DNA of 50,197 nucleotides from Bacteroidales bacterium (GTDB lineage Bacteria; Bacteroidota; Bacteroidia; Bacteroidales; JAADJA01). Location of the stretch: contig JALSSR010000093.1 in assembly GCA_026984135.1 (NCBI GenBank), positions 1-50,197 on the forward strand, in the 5' to 3' direction. This document shows, one piece after another, positions 34,401 through 41,595 of the stretch. Both the position numbers and the translations under genes were made by a program. Each line of letters begins with the position of its first letter. Position 1 is the stretch's first letter. The notes below the pieces were generated by a model that was not told where the DNA came from, did no database searches, and was given only the letters and a program-made list of their open reading frames with translations.

Positions 34401-34877
34401 CATTATCCGTTGCTAGTTTCGGTTGAGGGTGTATCGCTCGAACGGATAAATCCCGGTCGGCCTGCAAAAGATGCCACAAACTGGCATTCGGCTTCCGAAG
34501 AGTCGGGTTTTGGAACACCAGGATATAGAAATTCTCAATATAGTGACTTTGAGTCTGTTGAGGATCCGGTGACGATTAATCCCGAAGTTTTTTCACCCGA
34601 CAATGACGGGTATAATGATATTGTAAATATAGGATATAAATTTTCCACTCCGGGCTATACTGCAAATATAACCATTTTTGATTCCGAAGGACGACTTGTG
34701 AAATATCTTGTACGTAATGAACTTCTCGGTACCGAAGGTTCATTTTCCTGGGACGGAACAGACGAAAACAATCAAAAAGCCGGTATCGGTATCTATGTTA
34801 TTTATTTTGAAGCTTTCGATATGAACGGTAATGTTTTTAGATATAAAAAGAGTACCGTATTAGGAGGCAAATTATGA
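31416..34877 (+). CDS. Large secreted protein with three lamin-tail domains and Ig-like domains
   Basis: 1153 residues, signal peptide about 1-30 (ends FGLKAQ). Order: LamG-like beta-sandwich (about 32-230), SbsA/Big_5-type Ig-like domain (about 235-330), lamin-tail domain LTD1 ([16 protein letters not shown], about 338-485), Ig-like (about 500-600), LTD2 ([28 protein letters not shown] is split here as [15 protein letters not shown] and YEFVEIYN, about 605-750), Ig-like (about 765-870), LTD3 ([14 protein letters not shown], about 875-1045). The C-terminus (about 1060-1153) is FlgD-Ig-like with [12 protein letters not shown], resembling T9SS-type sorting tails. LTD proteins are often linked to secreted nucleases or surface layers, but no nuclease domain is present here. 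The stop overlaps the next ATG by four bases. Confidence 0.85.
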   Translation: [1153 protein letters not shown]

Positions 34878-35086
34878 AAAATTTTCCGATTGCACCGCCT
34901 GACCCTGTTGATGCTATACGGTTTAGGATGGAACAAATGGGAATAACCACTGCCGAGCTGGAAAAATATCTTGGTAGTAAAACTAAAGTTAGAGAAATTC
35001 TTAATAGAAAAAGAGATATATCTCTTAAAATGGCTAAATCATTATATAAAGAGTTGAAAATTCCTGCAGAAGTGCTCCTTACATAA
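34874..35086 (+). CDS. Short HigA-like helix-turn-helix protein (orphan antitoxin?)
   Basis: 70 residues matching the HTH core of HigA/XRE antitoxins: DPVDAIRFRMEQMGITTAEL, YLGSKTKVREILNRKRDISL and a final KELKIPAEVLLT. Full HigA proteins of this type are around 100-130 residues; the N-terminal part is missing, and no HigB-like toxin is adjacent. The ATG overlaps the stop of the 1153-aa gene as ATGA, so it depends on translation of that gene. It may be a remnant captured behind the lamin-tail gene or a domesticated regulator. Confidence 0.72.
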   Translation: MKNFPIAPPDPVDAIRFRMEQMGITTAELEKYLGSKTKVREILNRKRDISLKMAKSLYKELKIPAEVLLT

Positions 35087-35090
35087 AATA

Positions 35091-36896
35091 TTAAAACAGT
35101 CCTCCGTTCCGATATATCTCCAATTGTACGTCGGAGAATTTCTCACCTGATACGGTTTTGTTGTTTTTCAGATTTGTTATTTCACCGGTCTCAAAGTTAA
35201 CGCGGATAGTGTCACCATCCTCAATATCAATGCTTTCAATATTTTTGTAGGTCATAATAGGAAAAGCCGCATTTATGGCATTACGCTCATAAATGGCTCC
35301 AAAAGACTCAGCAAGGATAGCCTGAATGCCAAGTGATTTAAAACAGTCAACCGCTTGCTGACGCGAGCTGCCACTGCCGAAGTTTTTGCCTGTTACCACG
35401 ATATCTCCGGGTTGGGCTTTTTTAGCAAAATCCTCATATCCTTCAAGATTATCAAAAGTGTATTGCCCCATCTCATTTATGTCGGTGATTGTTAAATAGC
35501 GGTTATGGAATATCATATCGGTATCAATATTGTCTTCTCTGATAAACCATACTCTTCCTTTGACAACCGTAGGTTTCGGTTCGTGATGTTTAGCATCCGC
35601 AGCAGCTCTTTTTGCTTTTTCTTCATCATGTTCGGCTGTGAAAACCGCAGGCTCTTCCGGAATATCGTCAAAGGTAGTGATATAACCTGCCACAGCGGAA
35701 GCAGCAACCGTTGCGGGCGATGCCAGATATACGCTTCCCTTTCCCTGTTTTCCCGGAAAATTCCGGTTGCCGGTACTTATGGTAATCTCTCCCGGACCGT
35801 TTTGTCCTACCTGACCTGCGGCACAACCTGCACAACCTGCATTGGACACCAGTGCGCCGGCATCTTTGAATATCTTTATCAAACCCTCATCAAGGCACCT
35901 GTTCCAAATCTCATTTGTTGAAGGTACAATCTTTAAAACCACACCCGGTGCCACTTTCCTGCCTTCAAGTACTTTGGCAACAGCCAGCATATCTTCCATA
36001 CGACCGTTGGTACAACTTCCCACAAATGCAGAATCAATCTTAACCTTTTTGGCTTTAACAATATTGACGGTATCGTGGGGTTTGCCCGGTAGAGATACCA
36101 TGGGAACAAATTTACTCAGGTCAATGTTGTAAACAGCATCATAAACAGCATCCTTGTCGGCTGTTACGGGCTCCAGTTTGCGTCCCGTTGCCGCTTCACA
36201 AAAATCCATCACCTCCTTATTCGGTGTAAATAACACGATGATGGTTCCCATTTCCGTTCCCATCGAAGAAATTGTTATTCTTTCGTCAAGAGTGAATTTA
36301 TCAACCTCTTCACCGTAAATTTCCACGGAATATCCGAGCAACGAATTGGCACCGAACTCATGCAAAAGGTTCAAAACAATATCCTTGGCACTTATTCCCT
36401 CCGGTCTTTTACCGTTCAGATTTATCTTAACCGATTTCGGAACTTTAAACCATACCTTTCCTCTGTTGAATGCAGCTGCGATATCCTTATCTCCCATTCC
36501 TTGTCCGAAGGCACCGATGGCGCCGAGAATATTTGCGTGAGAGTCTGTTGTGAGTGCCGTAGAACCCGGATATGCATAACCTTCGGATATCAGTGTATGC
36601 GTCCCGATTCCGTTATTGATATCAAAAACCCTGATTCCGTGTTTACGTGCAAACATCCTTATAAACTGTTGGTTTTGGGCATATTTTTGATCCGACCCCG
36701 TAGGATTTGTATCGAAGGTAAACAACGTTTTACTTACATCGTCAATCGTAAGATTGTTTTCCTCAATATGTTTAACAACATTCGGCCCGCCGAAGTCACG
36801 GGCAGCCCTTGCATCTACCTCAATATCAACAATATCACCCGGCTTTACCGTGTCAAATTTCGAGTGGTTTGCTATTATTTTTTCTATGATTGTCAT
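35091..36896 (-). CDS. Single-chain aconitase/3-isopropylmalate dehydratase-type hydro-lyase
   Basis: 4Fe-4S hydro-lyase. The ORF track starts at 36944; MTIIEKIIANHSK at 36896 is preferred (601 residues). Large-subunit part (about 1-420): DSHANILGAIGAFGQGMGD, VGSCTNGR and NAGCAGCAAGQ provide the three cluster cysteines. A linker (EEKAKRAAADAKHH, about 425-450) leads to a LeuD/aconitase swivel domain (REDNIDTDMIFHNRYL, GKNFGSGSSRQQAV, about 455-600). Many organisms encode these parts as separate leuC and leuD genes. Substrate may be citrate, homocitrate or isopropylmalate; a partner dehydrogenase is at 43.7-44.9 kb but not adjacent. Convergent with the HTH gene, with only four bases between the stops. 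Confidence 0.88.
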   Translation of the reverse strand: MTIIEKIIANHSKFDTVKPGDIVDIEVDARAARDFGGPNVVKHIEENNLTIDDVSKTLFTFDTNPTGSDQKYAQNQQFIRMFARKHGIRVFDINNGIGTHTLISEGYAYPGSTALTTDSHANILGAIGAFGQGMGDKDIAAAFNRGKVWFKVPKSVKINLNGKRPEGISAKDIVLNLLHEFGANSLLGYSVEIYGEEVDKFTLDERITISSMGTEMGTIIVLFTPNKEVMDFCEAATGRKLEPVTADKDAVYDAVYNIDLSKFVPMVSLPGKPHDTVNIVKAKKVKIDSAFVGSCTNGRMEDMLAVAKVLEGRKVAPGVVLKIVPSTNEIWNRCLDEGLIKIFKDAGALVSNAGCAGCAAGQVGQNGPGEITISTGNRNFPGKQGKGSVYLASPATVAASAVAGYITTFDDIPEEPAVFTAEHDEEKAKRAAADAKHHEPKPTVVKGRVWFIREDNIDTDMIFHNRYLTITDINEMGQYTFDNLEGYEDFAKKAQPGDIVVTGKNFGSGSSRQQAVDCFKSLGIQAILAESFGAIYERNAINAAFPIMTYKNIESIDIEDGDTIRVNFETGEITNLKNNKTVSGEKFSDVQLEIYRNGGLF

Positions 36897-37139
36897 ACTT
36901 TTTTCATTTAAATTGAAGCGCAAAAGTACAAGATTTTTATTCATATAAAATAGGTATATGATAAATAATTTTCAATTTCAATATGCACCTGTCCGATGCA
37001 GGCGGGTTTTTTATTCTTGAATTCAATGAATATTGAGTGCTGAGCATTTTTTTCAATAACCCTGCCTCTTGCCGGTGTTGTCACCGACAAGGAATCGTGA
37101 TCATCAACAAACCTTGCTATCCGGTATTTTCTTTATGCA

Positions 37140-37187
37140 CGGGATTTTGCAATCCCGAACCTGATATTTTCAGGATTTGTAATCCTG
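37140..37187. repeat. Two adjacent short hairpins, REP-like
   Basis: CGGGATT-TTGC-AATCCCG (37140-37157) and CAGGATT-TGT-AATCCTG (37171-37187): two 7-bp perfect stems with 3-4 base loops, 13 bases apart, sharing the GGATT/AATCC core. This paired-hairpin form resembles REP/BIME elements mobilised by RayT-type transposases. No transposase is present in the window. Confidence 0.6.
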
Positions 37188-37323
37188 TTTAAAAAGTTGA
37201 TGATTTGCGGGATTTTGTGTCATTTGAGTTTTTGTGTTATAATTTTTTACCACCAAAACACAAAAACCACAAAAATGTTAGCTTTACTTCAGAGGTTTCA
37301 TTTTTCGACAAATCTATCATTAG

Positions 37324-37341
37324 TCTCCCCTTCAGGGGAGA
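37324..37341. repeat. Isolated perfect palindrome TCTCCCCT-TC-AGGGGAGA
   Basis: Eight-base arms with a two-base loop, followed by TTTAGAGGGG that repeats part of the arm. No T-run, so not a terminator. Likely another interspersed palindromic repeat. Confidence 0.5.
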
Positions 37342-37391
37342 TTTAGAGGGGTAAAGTACCCGATTTCCCATCAAATTACCCTAAAAATTCT

Positions 37392-37423
37392 TACCGTTAA
37401 CTTGTTAAATCATACCGTTAACT
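37392..37423 (+). promoter_or_regulatory. Twin direct motif TACCGTTAACT, 21-bp spacing, upstream of surface operon
   Basis: TACCGTTAACT at 37392-37402 and 37413-37423, same orientation, start-to-start 21 bases, identical to the pair at 6858-6889. It lies about 97 bases upstream of the -33 box of the operon promoter. Geometry and sequence fit LytTR-type response regulator sites; regulator identity is inference. Confidence 0.55.
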
Positions 37424-37519
37424 GATTTTAATACATTCTTAATTATTTTTAAAATACAGATAATAAGTCGGTTAGTATTTTTTAAAATGCGATTTTGTAT
37501 ATATTTTCTCTTTTTTAAT

Positions 37520-37550
37520 TTTGATAAGTTCCCTTTTTTTTGTATTATTG
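37520..37550 (+). promoter_or_regulatory. Promoter of the three-gene surface operon (TTTG-N19-TATTATTG)
   Basis: TTTG at 37520-37523 and TATTATTG at 37543-37550 (one mismatch to TAnnTTTG), spacer 19 bases, the optimal spacing. Predicted start near 37556 and a 30-base leader to the ATG at 37586. Confidence 0.6.
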
Positions 37551-37585
37551 CAATCTAAAATCACATTTAAAAAAATTCAAGGGAA

Positions 37586-38635
37586 ATGGCTATTGCCACA
37601 TTAACAATCAATTCCTGCACGAAACAGGAAGACGAACAACAGGCAGTTATGCAAAAGGAAAAGCCTGCGGCAACGGCTGAAGAAAAAGCTATTATCAACA
37701 ACATTCTCTCTTTCAAGGAAAAGATAGAGTACATAAACGAAAATCCCGGATTCAAGAGCGGTGAGCAGGTGGAAGTTGACAGTGCAGTCTGGTATCTTGA
37801 TGCAACACTTAATCTCTCACACGCTTTCATCTCCTGGACACCTATGAGCAACTTTTATCAGGATTCCGTATTTGTAACCATACCCAAGACAGGTGACGAA
37901 GTGGATATGAACGACCTGGCAGCGGCATACACGGAACTGAAGCAGAAGGTTGCTACGGTTTGCATTGCAGCACCGGGAAATGACAAGGAACTCTATATTG
38001 CTACTTTGGTTAAAAAGGAGGATACAGGTGGTGAGCTTACAATAAAAACGAATGTAACAATCGGAACCAAAGGAGTTGCTCCCGGAAGTGAAAACCCTTT
38101 TACTTACGGTTGGTATTACGGTGATAAACTCGGGGACGAATACGGACACCTTGAGGACACGGCTGACGCTTGCACGGAACTAAGAGATGCAACAAATTAC
38201 TACAGGTCACTTTATATTGATGACGATACTATGCTGTATATATTGCCTGTAGGTGAAGACCCTTATGTTATTATTAATGCTACGGATCCATATTTCATTA
38301 ATCCTGACGACCCAATACCAAACGACAATTACTACGATCGCCTTTTGGAATACCAAAAAACAGATACAATTTATCACCAAATCATTTATGAGGATGAAAT
38401 GAATTTTTATTATCACTCACTACATAATATTGTTTACAATATGATACCGGAAGATCAGGTAAAATGGCCCGACATGTATGGCAAAACATTTATTCAGGTT
38501 GTTAATGATGATTTAAAGACTTTTGGTAAATTTGATAATAATGAACATTTAATTTTTCATCAGTTTGAAATAGAGTATCGAAAAGCTATAAAAAATGGCA
38601 TTAAGGGAACCGAACCTACAAGCATTGTAGAATAA
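37586..38635 (+). CDS. Probable lipoprotein, first gene of surface operon, function unknown
   Basis: 349 residues. The N-terminus MAIATLTINSCTKQEDEQ ends in a lipobox-like INSC, but the signal is only ten residues long and lacks the usual basic start. An in-frame stop lies just upstream, and the preceding bases in another frame read KKIQGKWLL, which would be a natural n-region, so a frameshift near the start is possible. A helical, Glu/Lys-rich segment (about 18-55) precedes a mixed acidic domain with WYYGDKLGDEYGH, DTADACTELRDATNYY and many Asp/Tyr residues. No family recognised. The next gene starts 11 bases after its stop. Confidence 0.7.
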   Translation: MAIATLTINSCTKQEDEQQAVMQKEKPAATAEEKAIINNILSFKEKIEYINENPGFKSGEQVEVDSAVWYLDATLNLSHAFISWTPMSNFYQDSVFVTIPKTGDEVDMNDLAAAYTELKQKVATVCIAAPGNDKELYIATLVKKEDTGGELTIKTNVTIGTKGVAPGSENPFTYGWYYGDKLGDEYGHLEDTADACTELRDATNYYRSLYIDDDTMLYILPVGEDPYVIINATDPYFINPDDPIPNDNYYDRLLEYQKTDTIYHQIIYEDEMNFYYHSLHNIVYNMIPEDQVKWPDMYGKTFIQVVNDDLKTFGKFDNNEHLIFHQFEIEYRKAIKNGIKGTEPTSIVE

Positions 38636-38646
38636 AAATTAATAAT

Positions 38647-40122
38647 ATGAAATTCAGGTATATATACTTATTATCGTTTGTTTTAATACTATTATCTGGT
38701 GTTACTGTTTTCTCACAGGAGATAAGAGTTGATACGGACAGGGGAATAATGTCACGCGGTATGAAAAAAGATTTAAACGGAGATGTTATTATTGCTGTTG
38801 AATATATTGAAGAAGGGTGGTTTTTTAAAGGAGGTCTGATAAAAGTAACACCGGAACTTGATACGACAATTTTAATAATAGATGATACACTTAATAAAGT
38901 TACTATTTACGATCTATTGATAACGCAAAATAATAACTATATTGTTTCGGCTTGCGAACGTATAGTGGGAGATACTTGCTATGGTATTTATAATCGCTAC
39001 TCATTTTTTGTTTATGATGAAGATTTTAACCTGTTAAGTTTCAGGCGATATATGTCGCCTGTTTCTTGCGAACGTCCAATGATGAAATTAACACAACGTG
39101 ATGACGGCAGGATTTTCGGAATGTCATTAAATCCCGGTTTTTTATTTATGATAGAAATTAACGAACAGGGAGATACATTAAAGACATTTTTTGAACAAAA
39201 TTATAATGTTCAGGGAACCCGGACAAAACTACTCAAATCAAATAAGGAGAGTGTGGCGTTTTACGGTTTTATGGATAAATTTACCGGTCCTATAGATGAG
39301 TGGACGGTTATTACGGTTGATACATCATTAAGCTACACATTTACACCGGTTACATATTCCGATCCTCAGTGTACAATGCCAAGTTTATTACGCCCCGAAT
39401 GGTTAAATGACAGTATTTACATAATTAGTTGTGACATAGGTTTTTCGGGCGATAAATATTATAAAGGAGATATATTTGTTTTCGAGGCAAATGCAAATCA
39501 AAATCATCAGGATTTGGGAACTTTTGTGCACTTTTACCGACCGGACACAACAGATCAGGTTGCATACAACGGACCTACTTTTACTGAAAAGGATAAAATA
39601 TATGTAGGTTCCTGGAGGGCAAGTAACCCGGGTGCATCCTATAACGGACGGTATATGGTGGGGATGGTTGATGAAGATATGAATATGAAAGGTATGGTAA
39701 GCCTTGGGAAAGACGGATATCAATACGATATGGAATCTATGCAAGCTACGGACGACGGAGGTTGTATCTTAGCCGGAACGGTTCATGACAATGCAAATGC
39801 ACCTGATTATGATTATGACCTGTTCATACGCAAGATAATGCCCGATCAAATAGTATCGGTAGCGGAGCAAACGGAAGACCCCAACGACAGCGATTATTTC
39901 ATCTGCCCCAATCCAGGAAATGACAAGCTGAACATCAACACCGCACGAAAGGGTGTGGAACTGAAAATAGTTGACCTAAGCGGAAAAACCTTTTATGAAA
40001 AGAGATTGGAAAATATTTTCCTGAACACTGTGGATGTTAACACCTTGCCGCCGGGTATCTATCTTCTTCACTTCAAAGACAATGAAGGATACGAGGAGAG
40101 TATAAAATGGATAAAACGATAA
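38647..40122 (+). CDS. Secreted beta-propeller-like protein with T9SS type A sorting domain
   Basis: 491 residues. Signal peptide 1-24 (ends VTVFSQ). Residues about 30-395 are beta-rich with repeats of the kind seen in surface propellers (DLNGDVIIAVEY, RDDGRIFGMSLN, ATDDGGCILAGTVHD), unassigned to a named family. The C-terminal about 75 residues (FICPNPGNDKLNINTARKG to EESIKWIKR) are a type A sorting domain. It is the middle gene of a tight run, 11 bases after the lipoprotein and 12 bases before the YadA-head gene, and so probably acts with them at the cell surface. Confidence 0.82.
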   Translation: MKFRYIYLLSFVLILLSGVTVFSQEIRVDTDRGIMSRGMKKDLNGDVIIAVEYIEEGWFFKGGLIKVTPELDTTILIIDDTLNKVTIYDLLITQNNNYIVSACERIVGDTCYGIYNRYSFFVYDEDFNLLSFRRYMSPVSCERPMMKLTQRDDGRIFGMSLNPGFLFMIEINEQGDTLKTFFEQNYNVQGTRTKLLKSNKESVAFYGFMDKFTGPIDEWTVITVDTSLSYTFTPVTYSDPQCTMPSLLRPEWLNDSIYIISCDIGFSGDKYYKGDIFVFEANANQNHQDLGTFVHFYRPDTTDQVAYNGPTFTEKDKIYVGSWRASNPGASYNGRYMVGMVDEDMNMKGMVSLGKDGYQYDMESMQATDDGGCILAGTVHDNANAPDYDYDLFIRKIMPDQIVSVAEQTEDPNDSDYFICPNPGNDKLNINTARKGVELKIVDLSGKTFYEKRLENIFLNTVDVNTLPPGIYLLHFKDNEGYEESIKWIKR

Positions 40123-40134
40123 AAAACAAATATT

Positions 40135-41475
40135 ATGAAAAAAACAGTAATTTTAAATTTAATAATTTTGATAATTTCCGGAATAACCTTTGGACAGGCC
40201 GTTCCGGGAAATGACGAATGTATCTATTGCGGTTCGAATGAGCTCGGGCTTCACTCCAGTGCAATCGGAACAAACAATCAAAATTTCGGCGAAATGTCCT
40301 TGTCCGTAGGTACTGAGAATTTTATAAACCAAAAATTAGATAATGCAATATTTATGGGGACGGGAAATAAAGCAAATAAAAAACTGAAAGGAAGTTATTC
40401 AATAGCTTTAGGGACAAATAATTCAGTGAATTATGATTATTCTTATATATTAGGAAAGGATAATGTTGTTGAAGCACCCTATTCGGCTGCAATCGGATTG
40501 GGAAACAATGTATCCGGAATTGCTTCGGTTGCTCTGGGAAGCTGGTGCAAAACATATCGTACTTACGGAATAGCCATTGGAATGGGATGTGAGGCAGATA
40601 GTATGTCAACTGCCATTGGTTTTCATGCATTATCATTAAATACAAAAAGTTTTGCTTTCGGAAATTATGTTAAAAGTCTCGGACAAAAGTCAATGTCATT
40701 AGGTTCCGGCCTAAGCAGTAGTACTTATTTGGAGAATAATGTTGACAATTCCCTTATGATAGGATTCAATAGCGATGTGCCGACTTTTTTTGTAAGTAGC
40801 TCGTCCGGTACAAATACAACCGGCAGCATAGGCATAGGCAACATAACCGCCCCCCAAGCCAAACTGCACATAAAGGCGGACGTTGATGAGGATGCTTCTA
40901 TATTCTTACAGCAATCCAATAAATATGCACTGCTATATTTGGGAGATTTGGACCATTACATACAGGGTAAAACGGGATATGATATGATATTCCACAGTCA
41001 AACGGGGCATAACTTTGCATTTCAAAACGGCAATGTGGGAATAGGTACGGATAGTCCCGGAGCAAAACTACAGGTCAACGGAAATATTTTTATTGAAGAC
41101 GACAATTCGGGTCTGATACTTAAATCCCCCGACGGACAATGTTGGAAAGGCACCATAGATAACAACGGAAACTTCTCGTTTGAGAGTGTTGATTGCGGTT
41201 TGCTGACAGGAAATAATAAACCGTCTCTTTCACAGCAAAAGGTTGACATATTTCCAAACCCTGCAGGCAGCAAGTTGTTAATAATACTTCCCGATAACGT
41301 AAATAATGCAAAGGTTGTACTCTATAATGAACAGGGAGTATTGTTGCAAAAAAGAGTTTTAAGCGGAGGCAAAAACTCCCTTTCTCTGAAAAAAACGGCT
41401 AAAGGTGTTTTAATTGTAAAAGTTTTTAGTAATTCAGGTGAGTTGCTTTCTTCTGAAAAAGTTATGCATTTGTAG
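40135..41475 (+). CDS. YadA/Hep_Hag-head protein carried by a T9SS sorting domain
   Basis: 446 residues. Signal peptide 1-20 (ends GITFGQ). Residues about 45-190 contain YadA-like head repeats of about 14-16 residues with the xAxGxxA/AIGxxxxA pattern (YSIALGTNNSV, SAAIGLGNNVSG, ASVALGSWCKT, YGIAIGMGCEA, STAIGFHALSL, KSMSLGSGL). Residues about 215-320 have tail-fibre-like segments (GSIGIGNITAPQAKLHIKA, NVGIGTDSPGAKLQVNG). The end (VDIFPNPAGSKL to LLSSEKVMHL) is a type A T9SS domain. There is no YadA membrane anchor, so a left-handed beta-roll adhesin seems to be delivered by T9SS instead of as a trimeric autotransporter. Confidence 0.82.
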   Translation: MKKTVILNLIILIISGITFGQAVPGNDECIYCGSNELGLHSSAIGTNNQNFGEMSLSVGTENFINQKLDNAIFMGTGNKANKKLKGSYSIALGTNNSVNYDYSYILGKDNVVEAPYSAAIGLGNNVSGIASVALGSWCKTYRTYGIAIGMGCEADSMSTAIGFHALSLNTKSFAFGNYVKSLGQKSMSLGSGLSSSTYLENNVDNSLMIGFNSDVPTFFVSSSSGTNTTGSIGIGNITAPQAKLHIKADVDEDASIFLQQSNKYALLYLGDLDHYIQGKTGYDMIFHSQTGHNFAFQNGNVGIGTDSPGAKLQVNGNIFIEDDNSGLILKSPDGQCWKGTIDNNGNFSFESVDCGLLTGNNKPSLSQQKVDIFPNPAGSKLLIILPDNVNNAKVVLYNEQGVLLQKRVLSGGKNSLSLKKTAKGVLIVKVFSNSGELLSSEKVMHL

Positions 41476-41513
41476 GTCGATTTTTTTAACAATAACATAA
41501 AAATAAAATCCGG

Positions 41514-41564
41514 ATGAAGATGTATATTTCTTTAGTTTTTATAATGATTTTGGCAATAAAGTAA
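41514..41564 (+). other. Signal-peptide-like micro-ORF (stub)
   Basis: MKMYISLVFIMILAIK then stop: a Sec signal-like start with nothing after it, 38 bases past the YadA-head gene. Perhaps the remnant of a fourth secreted gene of the operon. Weak, since such strings also arise by chance in AT-rich DNA. Confidence 0.2.
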
Positions 41565-41595
41565 TATGCAAATCTAATCGGTCTCGGTATATTTA

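Larger units (their letters stand above)
36945..37519. other. Gene-free stretch with repeat remnants
   Basis: No credible ORF on either strand. Contents from left to right: a weak CCTG/CAGG hairpin with T-run near 36986-37012, twin hairpins (37140-37187), a run of ACCAC/AAAACAC-type sequence (37250-37280), a palindrome (37324-37341), and the TACCGTTAACT pair (37392-37423). It has the look of interspersed-repeat fragments rather than a decayed gene. Confidence 0.6.

Noticed and set aside
36986-37012. Terminator-like CCTG...CAGG followed by a T-run
   Set aside because: The stem is only four base pairs and no plus-strand gene ends nearby; it may be part of a repeat remnant.
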